Shown here in pieces: positions 28,844 to 38,399 of a stretch of 64,000 bases of DNA; the first letter of the stretch is position 1, and each line of letters starts with the position of its first letter. The position numbers and the translations under genes were made by a program. A model generated the notes under the pieces. That model was not told the origin of the DNA, searched no databases, and saw nothing but the letters and a program-made list of their open reading frames with translations. Source of the DNA: Teredinibacter turnerae T7901 (GTDB lineage: Bacteria; Pseudomonadota; Gammaproteobacteria; Pseudomonadales; Cellvibrionaceae); the NCBI RefSeq assembly GCF_000023025.1, contig NC_012997.1, forward strand, positions 4,771,125-4,835,124, given 5' to 3'.

Positions 28844-29725
28844 ATGCAACACCAGAACCTTCGCCGTTGTTGTTACGGGCTCGCCGCACTGTTTTTGCTG
28901 CTGTCCACGGCAGCTTCCGCTGCGACTTCGGTATGGCAGGTCAGTAAAGGGAAACACACCTTGTACCTTGCAGGCACGTTTCACTTGCTCAACAGTGCCG
29001 ACCACCCGTTACCAGACGCCTTCGAGCAGGCCTATCTCGCTGCGGATACCTTGATTTTCGAAACCGATGTGAGCATCGCACAAAGCCCCGAATATCAACG
29101 CAAAGCAGCCGCTTTGGTGATGTTCCAGGATGGCCGTACCCTGGACAGCGCAATCAAGCCCGCCACCTATGCTGCATTGGAGCAGTTCCTGACGCAAAGA
29201 AGCCTGCCGATAGAAACCTTCGCCCGCCTGACACCGGTGGGAGTCAGCCTGATGTTGTCGTCCATAGAGCTGCAACGGCTGGGTATGAGTGCACAACAGG
29301 GCGTTGAGTACACCTTCAACCTGAAAGCATCGGTGGACAACAAGCGCCGCGACTACCTGGAGACTCCGGATGAACAATTGCAATTCATCAGCCGCATGGG
29401 CCAGGGTGAAGAAGACGATATGCTGCTCTACACGATCGAAGATTTGCTGAGCATTGAAACTGAGTTGGCCACCATGAAACGCTACTGGCTCACCGGCGAC
29501 ATCACGAGCATGGACAGCCAATACCTCCAGGATATGCGCACGCGCTTTCCACGCAGCTATCAGGATTTACTGGTGAGCAGAAACAACGCCTGGCTGCCGC
29601 ATATTGAGTCCATGGTGAAAAGCGATGGCACCGAGCTTGTTATGGTTGGCGCTATGCATCTGCCGGGGCCTGATGGCTTGCTGGCACAATTGCAGGCGCG
29701 CGGTTACCAGCTAAAGCAGCAGTAA
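28844..29725 (+). CDS. TraB/GumN-family protein
   Basis: 293 residues. Signal peptide ending near ASAATS (about residue 25), then the family start VWQVSKGKHTLYLAGTFHLL with conserved G-T-x-H, TLIFETDVS with the acidic residue, and the C-terminal repeat of the motif MVGAMHLPGPDGLLAQLQARG (G-x-x-H). These G-x-x-H and E residues resemble the metal-dependent Tiki/TraB protease-like fold. Expected in the periplasm. Substrate unknown. Confidence 0.85.
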   Translation: MQHQNLRRCCYGLAALFLLLSTAASAATSVWQVSKGKHTLYLAGTFHLLNSADHPLPDAFEQAYLAADTLIFETDVSIAQSPEYQRKAAALVMFQDGRTLDSAIKPATYAALEQFLTQRSLPIETFARLTPVGVSLMLSSIELQRLGMSAQQGVEYTFNLKASVDNKRRDYLETPDEQLQFISRMGQGEEDDMLLYTIEDLLSIETELATMKRYWLTGDITSMDSQYLQDMRTRFPRSYQDLLVSRNNAWLPHIESMVKSDGTELVMVGAMHLPGPDGLLAQLQARGYQLKQQ

Positions 29726-29741
29726 TTTTGCCGCACAGCAC

Positions 29742-30923
29742 TCACCTATCTTTTTCAAGATGCGCGAGCAACTCGATGTGAGGTGTGTGCGGAAATTGAT
29801 CGAGCGGCTGGACTTCCACCAACCGAAACCCCTGGTCCAGGAAAAAACTCAGATCGCGCGTAAAGGTTGCCAGATCGCAAGACACCGATAGCACCTGGCG
29901 TACCTGACAGTTCTTAGGCCAGGCTGCCGCACGCGACTTCCAGCCCTCGCGGGGCGGGTCCAACACCAGCAATTCCGCTGTTTTCAGCGCGCGCGCTACA
30001 CTTGCCAGACCGTCGTCCGCAAATAGATCGCAGACGATAGGCTCCACGCCTGCCAGCACTTTAGCGCGCAACGCGGCTATCGCCTCATCGACCACTTCCA
30101 CAGCACTAATTTTTGCTACACCGGCATCACACAAAACTTCAGTGAGGTTGCCAGAACCGCAGAACAATTCCACGGCTTGCTGCGTACCCGGCGCAATGCG
30201 CTCAGCCAACCACGCGCGCATGCGGGTATTTTGCGCGCTGTTGCCCTGTTTGAACGGCAGGCGTTGATCGACGCACACCTGCTCGGCGGCAATCGATTCA
30301 TCGATATCCAGCGTGCGCCAGGCTGAGCGCCGCGCCGGCTGCCAGGCGCGGTTCGGCAATTGCGCCCGCAGTGTTTGCAAGGTGTGCTGATTGGGTTCCG
30401 ACAGCACCGGGCAATGCTGCACCGGCGCCAAGGTATTGCTGGCTGCCGACACATAGCCAATTTCGCGCCCGTCTGTTTTGAACTGTGCGCGATTGCGATA
30501 GCCAAAGATCTGTGGCGACGGCCAAATGGGCAATACCTTATCGGCTTCCCCAAGGCGCGCCAGCTCGGCGGTTACCCGCGTTTGCTTGGCGGCGAGCTGC
30601 GCGTCGTAGGCCATAAACTGCCAGGGGCATCCGCCGCACTGTGCCGCGCCAAAACCATGATGCGCACAAGGCGCATTTTGTCTTTGCGGGTGCTCGCGGC
30701 CTGGGCTCAGCGCCACCAGCTCAGCAAAACCCACCCGCCCTTTGCCACCGGTACTGCGGAATTCACCCGCTTCACCCGGCCACACACCGGGCGCGAAAAA
30801 TGTTTTGCCAGACGGGTGCTGAAGTACGCCGCGACCGTCACTTGCCAGGTCTCGCACCTCGGCAGAGAATACTTCACTGCGAAATTGGGCGCGCTTGGGT
30901 GTGCGCCGCTTAAAGGATGTCAC
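29742..30923 (-). CDS. Class I SAM-dependent RNA (uracil-C5) methyltransferase, RlmD/TrmA family
   Basis: About 393 residues from the GTG at 30923; an ATG at 30956 would overlap the divergent lipoprotein gene more deeply. N-terminal TRAM-like beta domain (VRDLASDGRGVLQHPSGKTF), a cysteine group CAHHGFGAAQCGGCPW plus a later HCPVL that would hold a 4Fe-4S cluster, then the Rossmann domain: AVELFCGSGNLTEVL (SAM), VLDPPREG, and SVSCDLATFTRDL with the catalytic Cys. The C-x9-C spacing differs from C-x5-C of E. coli RlmD. The exact rRNA or tRNA target cannot be assigned. Confidence 0.85.
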   Translation of the reverse strand: MTSFKRRTPKRAQFRSEVFSAEVRDLASDGRGVLQHPSGKTFFAPGVWPGEAGEFRSTGGKGRVGFAELVALSPGREHPQRQNAPCAHHGFGAAQCGGCPWQFMAYDAQLAAKQTRVTAELARLGEADKVLPIWPSPQIFGYRNRAQFKTDGREIGYVSAASNTLAPVQHCPVLSEPNQHTLQTLRAQLPNRAWQPARRSAWRTLDIDESIAAEQVCVDQRLPFKQGNSAQNTRMRAWLAERIAPGTQQAVELFCGSGNLTEVLCDAGVAKISAVEVVDEAIAALRAKVLAGVEPIVCDLFADDGLASVARALKTAELLVLDPPREGWKSRAAAWPKNCQVRQVLSVSCDLATFTRDLSFFLDQGFRLVEVQPLDQFPHTPHIELLAHLEKDR

Positions 30924-30924
30924 T

Positions 30925-31191
30925 ATGGTTAAACTCGCTTTTGTTGTTACTGTCATGTTGCTGTGCGGCTGCGCGCAACACCCTGCACAGTCGCCTGCGG
31001 ATACCACACCTAAGGTTGCTGCAACGCCCTGCCCATCGGCACGGCCACAGATGTGCATGATGATTTACGACCCGGTCTGCGCCATACACGAGGATGGCAG
31101 CCACTCGACCGAAGGCAACAATTGTAGCGCCTGTCAGAAGGAAGCGATAACGGCCTATGCGTCAGGGCCCTGCCCGGAAGCGGCCGATTAA
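30925..31191 (+). CDS. Small lipoprotein with Kazal-like domain
   Basis: 88 residues from the ATG at 30925 (AAAGGA 7 bases upstream). Lipobox VMLLCGC near residue 15, then six cysteines spaced as in Kazal-type protease inhibitors: C, MCMMIYDPVC (7 between), a 14-residue gap, CSAC, and a final GPC. Bacterial Kazal-like lipoproteins are proposed protease inhibitors or adhesion factors; the role here is inferred. Its start is back-to-back with the RNA methyltransferase start. Confidence 0.75.
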   Translation: MVKLAFVVTVMLLCGCAQHPAQSPADTTPKVAATPCPSARPQMCMMIYDPVCAIHEDGSHSTEGNNCSACQKEAITAYASGPCPEAAD

Positions 31192-31203
31192 GCGGCAAGC
31201 GAT

Positions 31204-31246
31204 AAAAAAGCGTGGATAACCGACTGATACCAGCCTGTTATCCACG
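31204..31246 (-). terminator. Terminator of the mannanase gene
   Basis: Ten-base perfect stem CGTGGATAAC (31211-31220) / GTTATCCACG (31237-31246), followed on the minus strand by six T at 31204-31209. It lies 54 bases beyond the mannanase stop codon. Confidence 0.8.
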
Positions 31247-31299
31247 AGGAGGAGGGATAGCCTACTAAATTGTCGTTGTTACGCTGAGAGTTTTACCGA

Positions 31300-33039
31300 C
31301 TATTGCGAATTACAGGTACTGGGCGCAATACAGGACTGATTGTTCTCGTAACCCCAACCCACCGTTGTTTGCGTGCACAGCGGGAAATTAGTGCCGTACC
31401 AGTTACACACACCTGCGCTGCCGCCCGTTGATGAACTGGACGAGCTGGAACTGCTGGACGAAGTGCTGGAACCACCGACAATGCCGCCGTTGCCCGACTG
31501 CGACTCACAAGTGGTTGCACCGATGCAGCTGGCGTTGTTTTCATAGCCCCAGCCGCTGTTCTGATTCGCGCACACCGGGTACAAAGTACCATACCAGTTG
31601 CACTGCAAACCGGCGCCGCCGGAAGAGCTGCTGGACGAACTGGAGCTGCTAGAAGAACTCGAACTGCTCGATGAGCTGGACGAACTATTCGAACTGGAAG
31701 AACTGCTGGAGCTTGACGAGCTATTCGAACTAGACGAACTCGAGCTGGAAGAACTCGACGAGGACGAACTGCTCGATCCACCGGTACACACGTTGATCAC
31801 CCCGCCGGAACCAGATTGGCTCTCGCAAGTGTTGCGCCCGATACAGCTCATGCTGTTCTCCCAACCCCAACCGGAATCCTGATTTACGCACAGTGGGCGC
31901 GGCGCATCCTGATACCACTGACACATATCGACGCAGCTTCCACCGGAGCTCGAACTGCTGGACGAACTGGAACTGCTGCTGGAAGATGAGCTGTTGCTCG
32001 ACGACGAACTGCTGCTGGATGAGGTGCTCGAGGTAGACGAACTACCACCATACACAGTCGCCTTAACCGCGGTTGCGGCTACACCGTTCACGCCGTTAAA
32101 CAGGCGATCGCCCCAGGTGGTTAAACTGTTCGGATTAAAGTTGTTCGACATATCCAACGTGGTACAACAGCTGCCATTACCCGACCAGGACCAGCCGAGG
32201 TAACCAATGCCGTATTGCTCGGCCACAGCCAGAATCGAATCGGCGTCAACAAACTCACCCTGATGGTCAGCCCCGAATTCGCCAATAATGAGTGGCAGAT
32301 TGTGGTCACTCAAAAAGGTCGACACGTAATTTTCGATTTTTGCGCGGGTCTGGTACACCTGATACATGTGGACAGAGAACATGGTATTGGCGAGAGAATC
32401 CGCAGTCGCAACCTCAGAGGCATGCGCCAGCATCACTTCTTCCCAGTCCTGTCCCCAGTTGGACGCATCCACCAGCAGCGTGTGCGTTAACCCAGCGGCG
32501 CGGATGGTTTGAATCGCCGCGCGGTGTTCGTTGATCCACTTGGCTGCAGTTTGACCATTGCCAATGGGCTCGTTGGCAATGTTAATTATTACGTAATCTT
32601 CCTGACCGATCAGGGCACTGGCAATATCGACCCAATAGTCCGCCGCATGCGCGATGGTTCCTGCCGCACTTTCTTCACCACCGCCGGTGGCATCGTGCAC
32701 TTCCAACACACAGATCACCTGGTTCGCTTTACACAGGGAAATAATATTAGCGACGTCTGCCGCGCTGTTACGGTTCCAGCGGTAGCCATCACTGAGTACC
32801 ACGCGAATCGTGTTCGCACCCAGATTGGCGATATTCGCGATAGAGCTGGTTTCACTGGTGAACCAGGTGTGCGCATGGTTGGCGCCGCGCATTATGAAAT
32901 TATTGCCGTTGCCATCGAGCAGACGCGTGCCAGACACCGAGAATCCCGCCCAGGATTGGGCTGCCACAGCCGCCAGGGCGAGGCTTATACCGCCGCGCAC
33001 CAGCCAACGGCCGGCGTGAGAAAGAATCGTATTAACCAT
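31300..33039 (-). CDS. Secreted GH5 (subfamily 8-like) beta-mannanase with three CBM10 modules
   Basis: 579 residues from the ATG at 33039 (GGAG 10 bases upstream). Signal peptide to about residue 31. GH5 domain about 32-330, with [37 protein letters not shown] (acid/base Glu157) and [12 protein letters not shown] (nucleophile Glu254). The set closely resembles bacterial GH5_8 endo-mannanases. Then come three CBM10-type modules (about 369-408, 480-515, 546-579), each with C-x-WY...GWG(W/Y)EN...SCI...TC, separated by poly-Ser linkers of up to about 55 residues. CBM10 binds crystalline cellulose, so the enzyme probably attacks mannan embedded in plant cell walls. Poly-Ser linkers are typical of Cellvibrio, Saccharophagus and Teredinibacter enzymes. 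Confidence 0.93.
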   Translation of the reverse strand: MVNTILSHAGRWLVRGGISLALAAVAAQSWAGFSVSGTRLLDGNGNNFIMRGANHAHTWFTSETSSIANIANLGANTIRVVLSDGYRWNRNSAADVANIISLCKANQVICVLEVHDATGGGEESAAGTIAHAADYWVDIASALIGQEDYVIINIANEPIGNGQTAAKWINEHRAAIQTIRAAGLTHTLLVDASNWGQDWEEVMLAHASEVATADSLANTMFSVHMYQVYQTRAKIENYVSTFLSDHNLPLIIGEFGADHQGEFVDADSILAVAEQYGIGYLGWSWSGNGSCCTTLDMSNNFNPNSLTTWGDRLFNGVNGVAATAVKATVYGGSSSTSSTSSSSSSSSSNSSSSSSSSSSSSSSSSGGSCVDMCQWYQDAPRPLCVNQDSGWGWENSMSCIGRNTCESQSGSGGVINVCTGGSSSSSSSSSSSSSSSSSNSSSSSSSSSSSNSSSSSSSSSSSSSSSSSSSSSSGGAGLQCNWYGTLYPVCANQNSGWGYENNASCIGATTCESQSGNGGIVGGSSTSSSSSSSSSSSTGGSAGVCNWYGTNFPLCTQTTVGWGYENNQSCIAPSTCNSQ

Positions 33040-33285
33040 TATTATCGACTCCAGAAAGAGATGAGAGGGGTTAGCTTGGCTCGCGAGATCATTCAACACG
33101 AGTCGGTTCGCCCGCAGTAAACATCCGCTCCGTTGAAAGGAAGTGGAAATGAGAGACCATTGACGTAGTCCATTAAGAACGTCCTTTGAATCAGGTTTTT
33201 TTATTATTGTTATATCAACCTTGCCACCCTGGCAGGCTCACGCGACTGCGTGATCGGTCAGTCTTTGGGCAGCGGCCAAAGTACA

Positions 33286-33301
33286 ATGTAACCGTTTACA
33301 T
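33286..33301. promoter_or_regulatory. LacI-type operator candidate between mannanase and GH9 genes
   Basis: ATGTAACCGTTTACAT is an inverted repeat (ATGTAA / TTACAT) with a central CG, the classic layout of LacI/GalR-family operators. It sits 149 bases before the GH9 start and 247 bases before the mannanase start, in the shared 410-base divergent promoter region 33040-33449. No regulator gene is in the window. Confidence 0.5.
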
Positions 33302-33449
33302 AACAACTAGACGAAAGCATGAATTGACAAACCGCCTCTCTCACCCGGATGTTTGCTCCGCGCACAGGGGTGTTTTAAGCTGGTCATCACGCCCGCTGAG
33401 GCCGAACAGTCGCTAACACCATAAAAAACATAACAACGAAAACAACTTT

Positions 33450-35894
33450 ATGAACACACACCTAGGCCACCTGCTCCCCCTTTTATTGTTGTTTGCCGTG
33501 CCCGCCATGGCCAGTGCAGACGATTTGCGCATCAATGATCAGGGCTATTTCGCCAAGCCCGGACTCAACGTTACGGTATTTGCCGACATTTACCCGGACG
33601 GCCACCAAACCGGGGTGTCTATCATTCAGCACGGTCAGCGCGTCGCCGCCAACGGCGATCTGCGTCTGGAAATGTCACCTGGTCAGTGGTCGCCCGTGCC
33701 CAAAGGTCTGAACCACCAGATCGACGAAAAACACCAGACCATCACTCAAACGCTGGCCTACCCGGACGAAAGCAAGGATCGGAAGGGATTCAACCCCATT
33801 GCGTACCCGGAGCTGAACTTCACCTATACAGTCAAAGTCACCGCTGTGCACGACAACAGTTTTAAAGTGAGTGTCGATCTCGACCAACCCTTACCCGCCG
33901 AATGGATCGGCAAAGCCGGGTTTAATTTCGAGCTGTTTCCCGGGCACTTGTTTGGCAAAAGCTGGATGCTGGACAACAGTGCCGGTCAGTTCCCGCAACA
34001 GCCCAACGGCCCCATGATTGACGACCACGGCGAGTGGCTGAACGCCCCGCTGGCAACCGGCAAGACCCTTGTGGTTGCCCCCGGCGAACCTTTGCAACGC
34101 ATCACCATCACCAGCGCCAAAGGTGAATTGCAACTGCTGGACGGCCGCAGCAATCACAACAACGGTTGGTACATTGTGCGCAGCCTAATCCCTGCCGGGG
34201 CCACCACCAACGCCGTGGAGTGGACAATCACCCCCAACACCGTCGCCAACTGGCGCTACTCACCGGTGATTCAGGTATCGCAACTCGGTTACGGCAGCCG
34301 GCAGAGCAAGCGGGTTATCATCGAGCAGGACGCGCGCGACCACAAAGCCAGCACTCTGTCGATCTTCAAGCTCACCGCCGCGGGCTCCGTTAAAGTACGC
34401 AGTGGCAAGGTCTCCCGGTGGGGTAAGTTTCTGCGCTACAACTATTTCACTTACGACTTCAGCAGTCTCCAGGAACCCGGCCTGTACCAGATTCGGTATC
34501 GCGACGAGCGTTCGCACACTTTCAAAATCGGCGACGATGTCTTCGCTCGCCACGCCTGGCAGCCAACCCTCGAGTACTATCTGCCGGTACAAATGTGCCA
34601 TATGAAAGTGGCTGAAAAATACCGTGTGTGGCATGGCCTGTGCCACCAGGACGATGCGAAGATGTCACCGGTGAATCACAACCATTTCGATGGCTATATC
34701 GCCGGCGAATCCACGTTAACCAAATTCAAGCCCGGGCAAGTCGTCGGCGGTTTGAACCGCGGCGGCTGGCATGACGCCGGGGATTACGACCTGCGCGTGG
34801 AATCGCAGATCGGCACTGTCTGGTTGCTCGCCATGATGGTCGAACAATTCAACCTGAACTACGATGCTACCACCGTGGATCAACAGCAAAAGCTGGTAGA
34901 GATTCATCAACCAGACGGTAAAAACGATGCCCTCCAGCAGATCGAACATGGCTTGCTCACCGTGCTTGGTGGTTACCAGCAGCTTGGTCGCCTGTATCGC
35001 GGCATTATCGTGCCTACCGTTCGTCAGTACGTTCATCTGGGAGACGCCGCTACCCAAACCGACAATAAAACGGGCACCAGCGACGACCGCTGGGTATTCA
35101 CCGAACAGAATCCGGATCGCGAACTTTACGTTGCCGCCGGGCTTGCTGCGGCCGCGCGGGTGATGAGCGACTACGACGGCACACTGGCCAAGCGCGCGCT
35201 CGCGGCCGCGAAAGCAATTTATCGCGCCGCCGCAGGCCAGGGTGGCCCAGAGAATACCGCGCTTGCACTGACCGAATTGCTGTTGAGCACCGGCGACACT
35301 GAATATCGCGATGCCCTGATTGCCCAGCAAAACTCGCTGCTCACCACCATCGACAAAACCGGCTGGACCCTGGGCCGCGTTCGCGAGCGCATGGATAACC
35401 CCGATTTTGTCGCCGCACTGGACAGAGCCGCGAGCGAATATCAGGCGGGTGTGCAGCGCGAGGCGGGCGATACGCCCTACGGCGTACCCTATAAGCCCTA
35501 CATTTGGGGTGCCGGATGGGGAATTCAGAGCTTTGCGGTGAAACAGTATTTTTATCGCCAGGCGTGGCCGCAATTCACCCGCGACGACGACTATTTGAAC
35601 GCACTCAATTTTGTGTTGGGCGTGCACCCTGGCAAAAATACCCAGAGCTTTGCTTCCGGCGTGGGTGCGAATTCTGCGACCGTCGCTTACGGCGTAAACC
35701 GCGCAGACTGGTCGTTTATTCCGGGCGGCGTGATCTCCGGTACGGCGCTTATCCGCCCCGATCTACCGGAACTGAAAACCTGGCCATTCTTCTGGCAGCA
35801 GACGGAATATGTGATGGGAGGTGGTGCAACTAATTATATGTTCCTGGTGCTGGCAGCCAATCACTACCTGCAACAGCAAGTGGCGGCACCTTGA
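33450..35894 (+). CDS. Secreted GH9-family glycoside hydrolase
   Basis: 814 residues. Signal peptide MNTHLGHLLPLLLLFAVPAM and so on, cleaved near ASA-DD (residue 23). Residues about 25-265 form an unassigned beta-rich domain. About 273-362 is an Ig-like CelD_N domain (PVIQVSQLGYGSRQSKRVII). The GH9 catalytic domain runs from about 370: RGGWHDAGDYD (437-447) supplies the catalytic base Asp pair, and TEYVMGGGATNYMFLVLAAN has the acid Glu786. Likely an endo- or exo-acting cellulase or a related beta-glucan enzyme. No carbohydrate-binding module is recognised, unlike the divergent mannanase. Its stop codon abuts the stop of the next, convergent gene. Confidence 0.9.
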   Translation: MNTHLGHLLPLLLLFAVPAMASADDLRINDQGYFAKPGLNVTVFADIYPDGHQTGVSIIQHGQRVAANGDLRLEMSPGQWSPVPKGLNHQIDEKHQTITQTLAYPDESKDRKGFNPIAYPELNFTYTVKVTAVHDNSFKVSVDLDQPLPAEWIGKAGFNFELFPGHLFGKSWMLDNSAGQFPQQPNGPMIDDHGEWLNAPLATGKTLVVAPGEPLQRITITSAKGELQLLDGRSNHNNGWYIVRSLIPAGATTNAVEWTITPNTVANWRYSPVIQVSQLGYGSRQSKRVIIEQDARDHKASTLSIFKLTAAGSVKVRSGKVSRWGKFLRYNYFTYDFSSLQEPGLYQIRYRDERSHTFKIGDDVFARHAWQPTLEYYLPVQMCHMKVAEKYRVWHGLCHQDDAKMSPVNHNHFDGYIAGESTLTKFKPGQVVGGLNRGGWHDAGDYDLRVESQIGTVWLLAMMVEQFNLNYDATTVDQQQKLVEIHQPDGKNDALQQIEHGLLTVLGGYQQLGRLYRGIIVPTVRQYVHLGDAATQTDNKTGTSDDRWVFTEQNPDRELYVAAGLAAAARVMSDYDGTLAKRALAAAKAIYRAAAGQGGPENTALALTELLLSTGDTEYRDALIAQQNSLLTTIDKTGWTLGRVRERMDNPDFVAALDRAASEYQAGVQREAGDTPYGVPYKPYIWGAGWGIQSFAVKQYFYRQAWPQFTRDDDYLNALNFVLGVHPGKNTQSFASGVGANSATVAYGVNRADWSFIPGGVISGTALIRPDLPELKTWPFFWQQTEYVMGGGATNYMFLVLAANHYLQQQVAAP

Positions 35895-36119
35895 TCACGG
35901 CTGGCGCTCCGCAGGCACTCCCTGCGTGAGCAACGACGTGTCCGCCGCGATAGCCAGCAAACAGGCATGGCACAAACACGCATCCCAGCGCTTGGCAATG
36001 TAGTCGCGCTGGGCTTTGTTAAGCGCAACCGAACTGCAGTGACAAAGTGTGATCGAGCCCATTTTGCATTCAAATGGTTGCTGACAGCGGGGACAGGTTT
36101 CGGTTTGATGTCGGGGCAT
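35895..36119 (-). CDS. Cysteine-rich CWC family small protein
   Basis: 74 residues from the ATG at 36119. A CPRCQQPFECKM...LCHCS...ACLCHAC pattern, probably binding zinc, matching the small cysteine-rich CWC family of gammaproteobacteria. No known function. A longer frame from 36200 adds residues without similarity. Ends head-to-head with the GH9 gene with no gap. Confidence 0.7.
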   Translation of the reverse strand: MPRHQTETCPRCQQPFECKMGSITLCHCSSVALNKAQRDYIAKRWDACLCHACLLAIAADTSLLTQGVPAERQP

Positions 36120-36281
36120 AGCAAGCAACGAACTAGAACTATGTGGAAGCCAAAGAGTGCGGGGTTTCGTCACAGAATAGCAGCAAGTGACGCGCTGCAA
36201 TTTAATCTGCCTCAGTCGTTAGCATGTTTATAAGGCAGACCAACGGTTATGGTAAGTCCGGGCGATATTGCAGTCTTGGCA

Positions 36282-36743
36282 CTATCGCTTCACCGGAGCC
36301 GCCAGTACATCCCAGGTGTCTACCAGCGCGTTCAAATGCACCAAACCCGCTGCGACACAAATCAGTGAACTCCATATCCAATAACTGATGCCTTCCACCG
36401 CCATTGCCGGGTGCAGGTAAAAAAGCGGCGCAGCCAAACCCGCCAGCCCCCGCACCAGATAAAGTAGCGTCACCATGGTGAGCACCGGACGCAACATCCA
36501 GAACGGGCGCAATACTCCGGCCGCCGACAGCGCGAAACACATCCACACGGCAAACGTGGAGGCCAGGCCCAAAAGAAGAAGGTGTGGCAGCCAGGACCCC
36601 TGCACCAAGCGCAGCACCAATTCGTCAGCCAGGCCAAAAAAACGGTACCAGGTTGCGCCACCGAGGATGATGGCCAAATGCAATACAACCACCGCGCCAT
36701 TTAGGGCAGAGGGCAACAGCCAGACGCGGCGCTGAACGGGCAT
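36282..36743 (-). CDS. Four-helix membrane protein, unknown
   Basis: 153 residues with four predicted membrane helices (about 12-30, 50-72, 82-103, 114-137) and short loops; N-terminus MPVQRRVWLLPSAL. No conserved catalytic motif seen and no family recognised. Divergent from glmU with about 175 bases between starts. Confidence 0.55.
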   Translation of the reverse strand: MPVQRRVWLLPSALNGAVVVLHLAIILGGATWYRFFGLADELVLRLVQGSWLPHLLLLGLASTFAVWMCFALSAAGVLRPFWMLRPVLTMVTLLYLVRGLAGLAAPLFYLHPAMAVEGISYWIWSSLICVAAGLVHLNALVDTWDVLAAPVKR

Positions 36744-36918
36744 AGAGCTTCCCGGAAATTAAACATGAAGCCGAACTATACGTGACAGCGGATAAATGCC
36801 AGGTCACAAGCTGCTGTGTACAACTGCCAGCCGGCGCAGAACGATTGCGCAATGGTCATCGAAAATAAACACATCCGGTGGCAGAATAGCGCCCTATTTT
36901 TTTATCGAAGGACACATC

Positions 36919-38280
36919 ATGCTCGAAATCGTGATTCTCGCCGCGGGCAAGGGCACCCGCATGCGCTCCGCCAAACCCAAGGTTTTACACACACTGGCGG
37001 GCAAGCCGTTTCTCGCCCACGTGATTGATCGCGCGCGAGACCTCCAGGCGGAGTCAATCGCTGTGGTGGTCGGTCACGGGGCAGATGCCGTGGAACAGGC
37101 CGTCGCCGACCACGGCATCGTGTTCATCGAACAAAAGGAACAATTGGGTACGGGCCATGCGGTATTACAAACCCTCCCCTCTCTGCAAGACGATGCCACA
37201 GTGCTCATTCTGTATGGCGACGTGCCCCTGATTCGCAGCGAGACCCTCGCCAACCTGGCCGGACTGGTGTCCGACGAAGCGATGGGGTTGCTTACCGTCA
37301 CCCTGGCCAACCCGCAGGGCTATGGCCGCATAGTGCGCAATGCGCTGGGCGAGGTAAAAGCCATCGTCGAGCAAAAAGATGCTTCCCGTGAGCAACAGCA
37401 GATTCGCGAAGTGAATACCGGTGTGATGGCCGTCAAAGCCCGTCTGCTAAAGCGCTGGCTACCGGCTTTGGAAAACAACAATGCGCAGGGCGAATACTAC
37501 TTAACGGATATTATCGCGATGGCCGCTAAAGAGTGCATTGCCATCGAAACCGCGCAGCCCGCAAGCGAAAGCGAAGTGCTGGGCGTGAACAACCGCGCCC
37601 AGCAGGCGCAGTTGGAACGCATCTATCAACAGGAAATCGCCGAGCAACTCATGACCTCCGGGGTTACCCTGATGGACCCGGCCCGGTTCGATTGTCGCGG
37701 CACCCTCAGTGCCGGGGAAGATTGTGTCATTGACGTGAACTGTGTGTTCGAAGGTGAGAATCACCTGGGCAACAATGTCGCCATCGGCCCCAATTGCACC
37801 TTGATCAACGTCTCCCTGGGGGACAACACCGTAGTGCACGCCAACTCGGTGCTGGAAAACGCGGTTGTCACTGGCAACAGCAGTATCGGCCCCTTCGCCC
37901 GTTTGCGCCCCGGCACTCGCCTGGCCGAAGGCGCACGTATTGGCAACTTTGTTGAAACCAAAAACGCCGCAATCGGCAAGGGCAGCAAGGTCAATCACCT
38001 AAGCTATGTCGGCGATGCCGACGTTGGCGCAGAGGTGAATATCGGCGCGGGTACCATCACCTGCAATTACGACGGCGTCAACAAGCACCGCACCGAAATC
38101 GGCGACCGGGTATTCGTCGGCTCAAACTCCGCACTGGTCGCGCCGGTGAATCTCGCCAGCGGCACCACAATCGCCGCCGGGTCCACCGTTACCCGGGGGT
38201 CTACAGATGATCAACTCGTAGTGGCGCGCGCCCGCCAACGCAATATTGACGGCTGGCACAGACCGGAGAAAAAATCCTAA
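36919..38280 (+). CDS. glmU: GlmU: N-acetylglucosamine-1-phosphate uridyltransferase / glucosamine-1-phosphate acetyltransferase
   Basis: 453 residues from the ATG at 36919 (GAAGGA 7 bases upstream). N-terminal pyrophosphorylase with VILAAGKGTRMRS and KPFLAHVIDRA; C-terminal left-handed beta-helix of hexapeptide repeats (VAIGPNCTLINVSLGDN...), with GRD-like GAGTITCNYDGVNKHRT acetyl-CoA site. It makes UDP-GlcNAc for peptidoglycan and LPS. It usually sits next to glmR-glmS in related bacteria; here about 6.4 kb of other genes lie between. Confidence 0.97.
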   Translation: MLEIVILAAGKGTRMRSAKPKVLHTLAGKPFLAHVIDRARDLQAESIAVVVGHGADAVEQAVADHGIVFIEQKEQLGTGHAVLQTLPSLQDDATVLILYGDVPLIRSETLANLAGLVSDEAMGLLTVTLANPQGYGRIVRNALGEVKAIVEQKDASREQQQIREVNTGVMAVKARLLKRWLPALENNNAQGEYYLTDIIAMAAKECIAIETAQPASESEVLGVNNRAQQAQLERIYQQEIAEQLMTSGVTLMDPARFDCRGTLSAGEDCVIDVNCVFEGENHLGNNVAIGPNCTLINVSLGDNTVVHANSVLENAVVTGNSSIGPFARLRPGTRLAEGARIGNFVETKNAAIGKGSKVNHLSYVGDADVGAEVNIGAGTITCNYDGVNKHRTEIGDRVFVGSNSALVAPVNLASGTTIAAGSTVTRGSTDDQLVVARARQRNIDGWHRPEKKS

Positions 38281-38399
38281 CGCGCACCGGTGCGAATCCA
38301 CAAGAACAGTAAGCAAGCGACAAAGAAGGTTTTATTTCGCGCAATTTAGCCCTACTATCTCCCACTATAGTGTGATTGCCAGGGGGGCTGAGTGCACGA

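Noticed and set aside
31598-31882. Acidic Leu/Glu/Asp-rich plus-strand frame
   Set aside because: It is simply the complement of the poly-Ser linker codons of the mannanase.
34716-35627. 303-residue open frame on the minus strand
   Set aside because: Lies fully antisense to the GH9 catalytic domain and shows no family pattern; typical shadow of a GC-rich gene.
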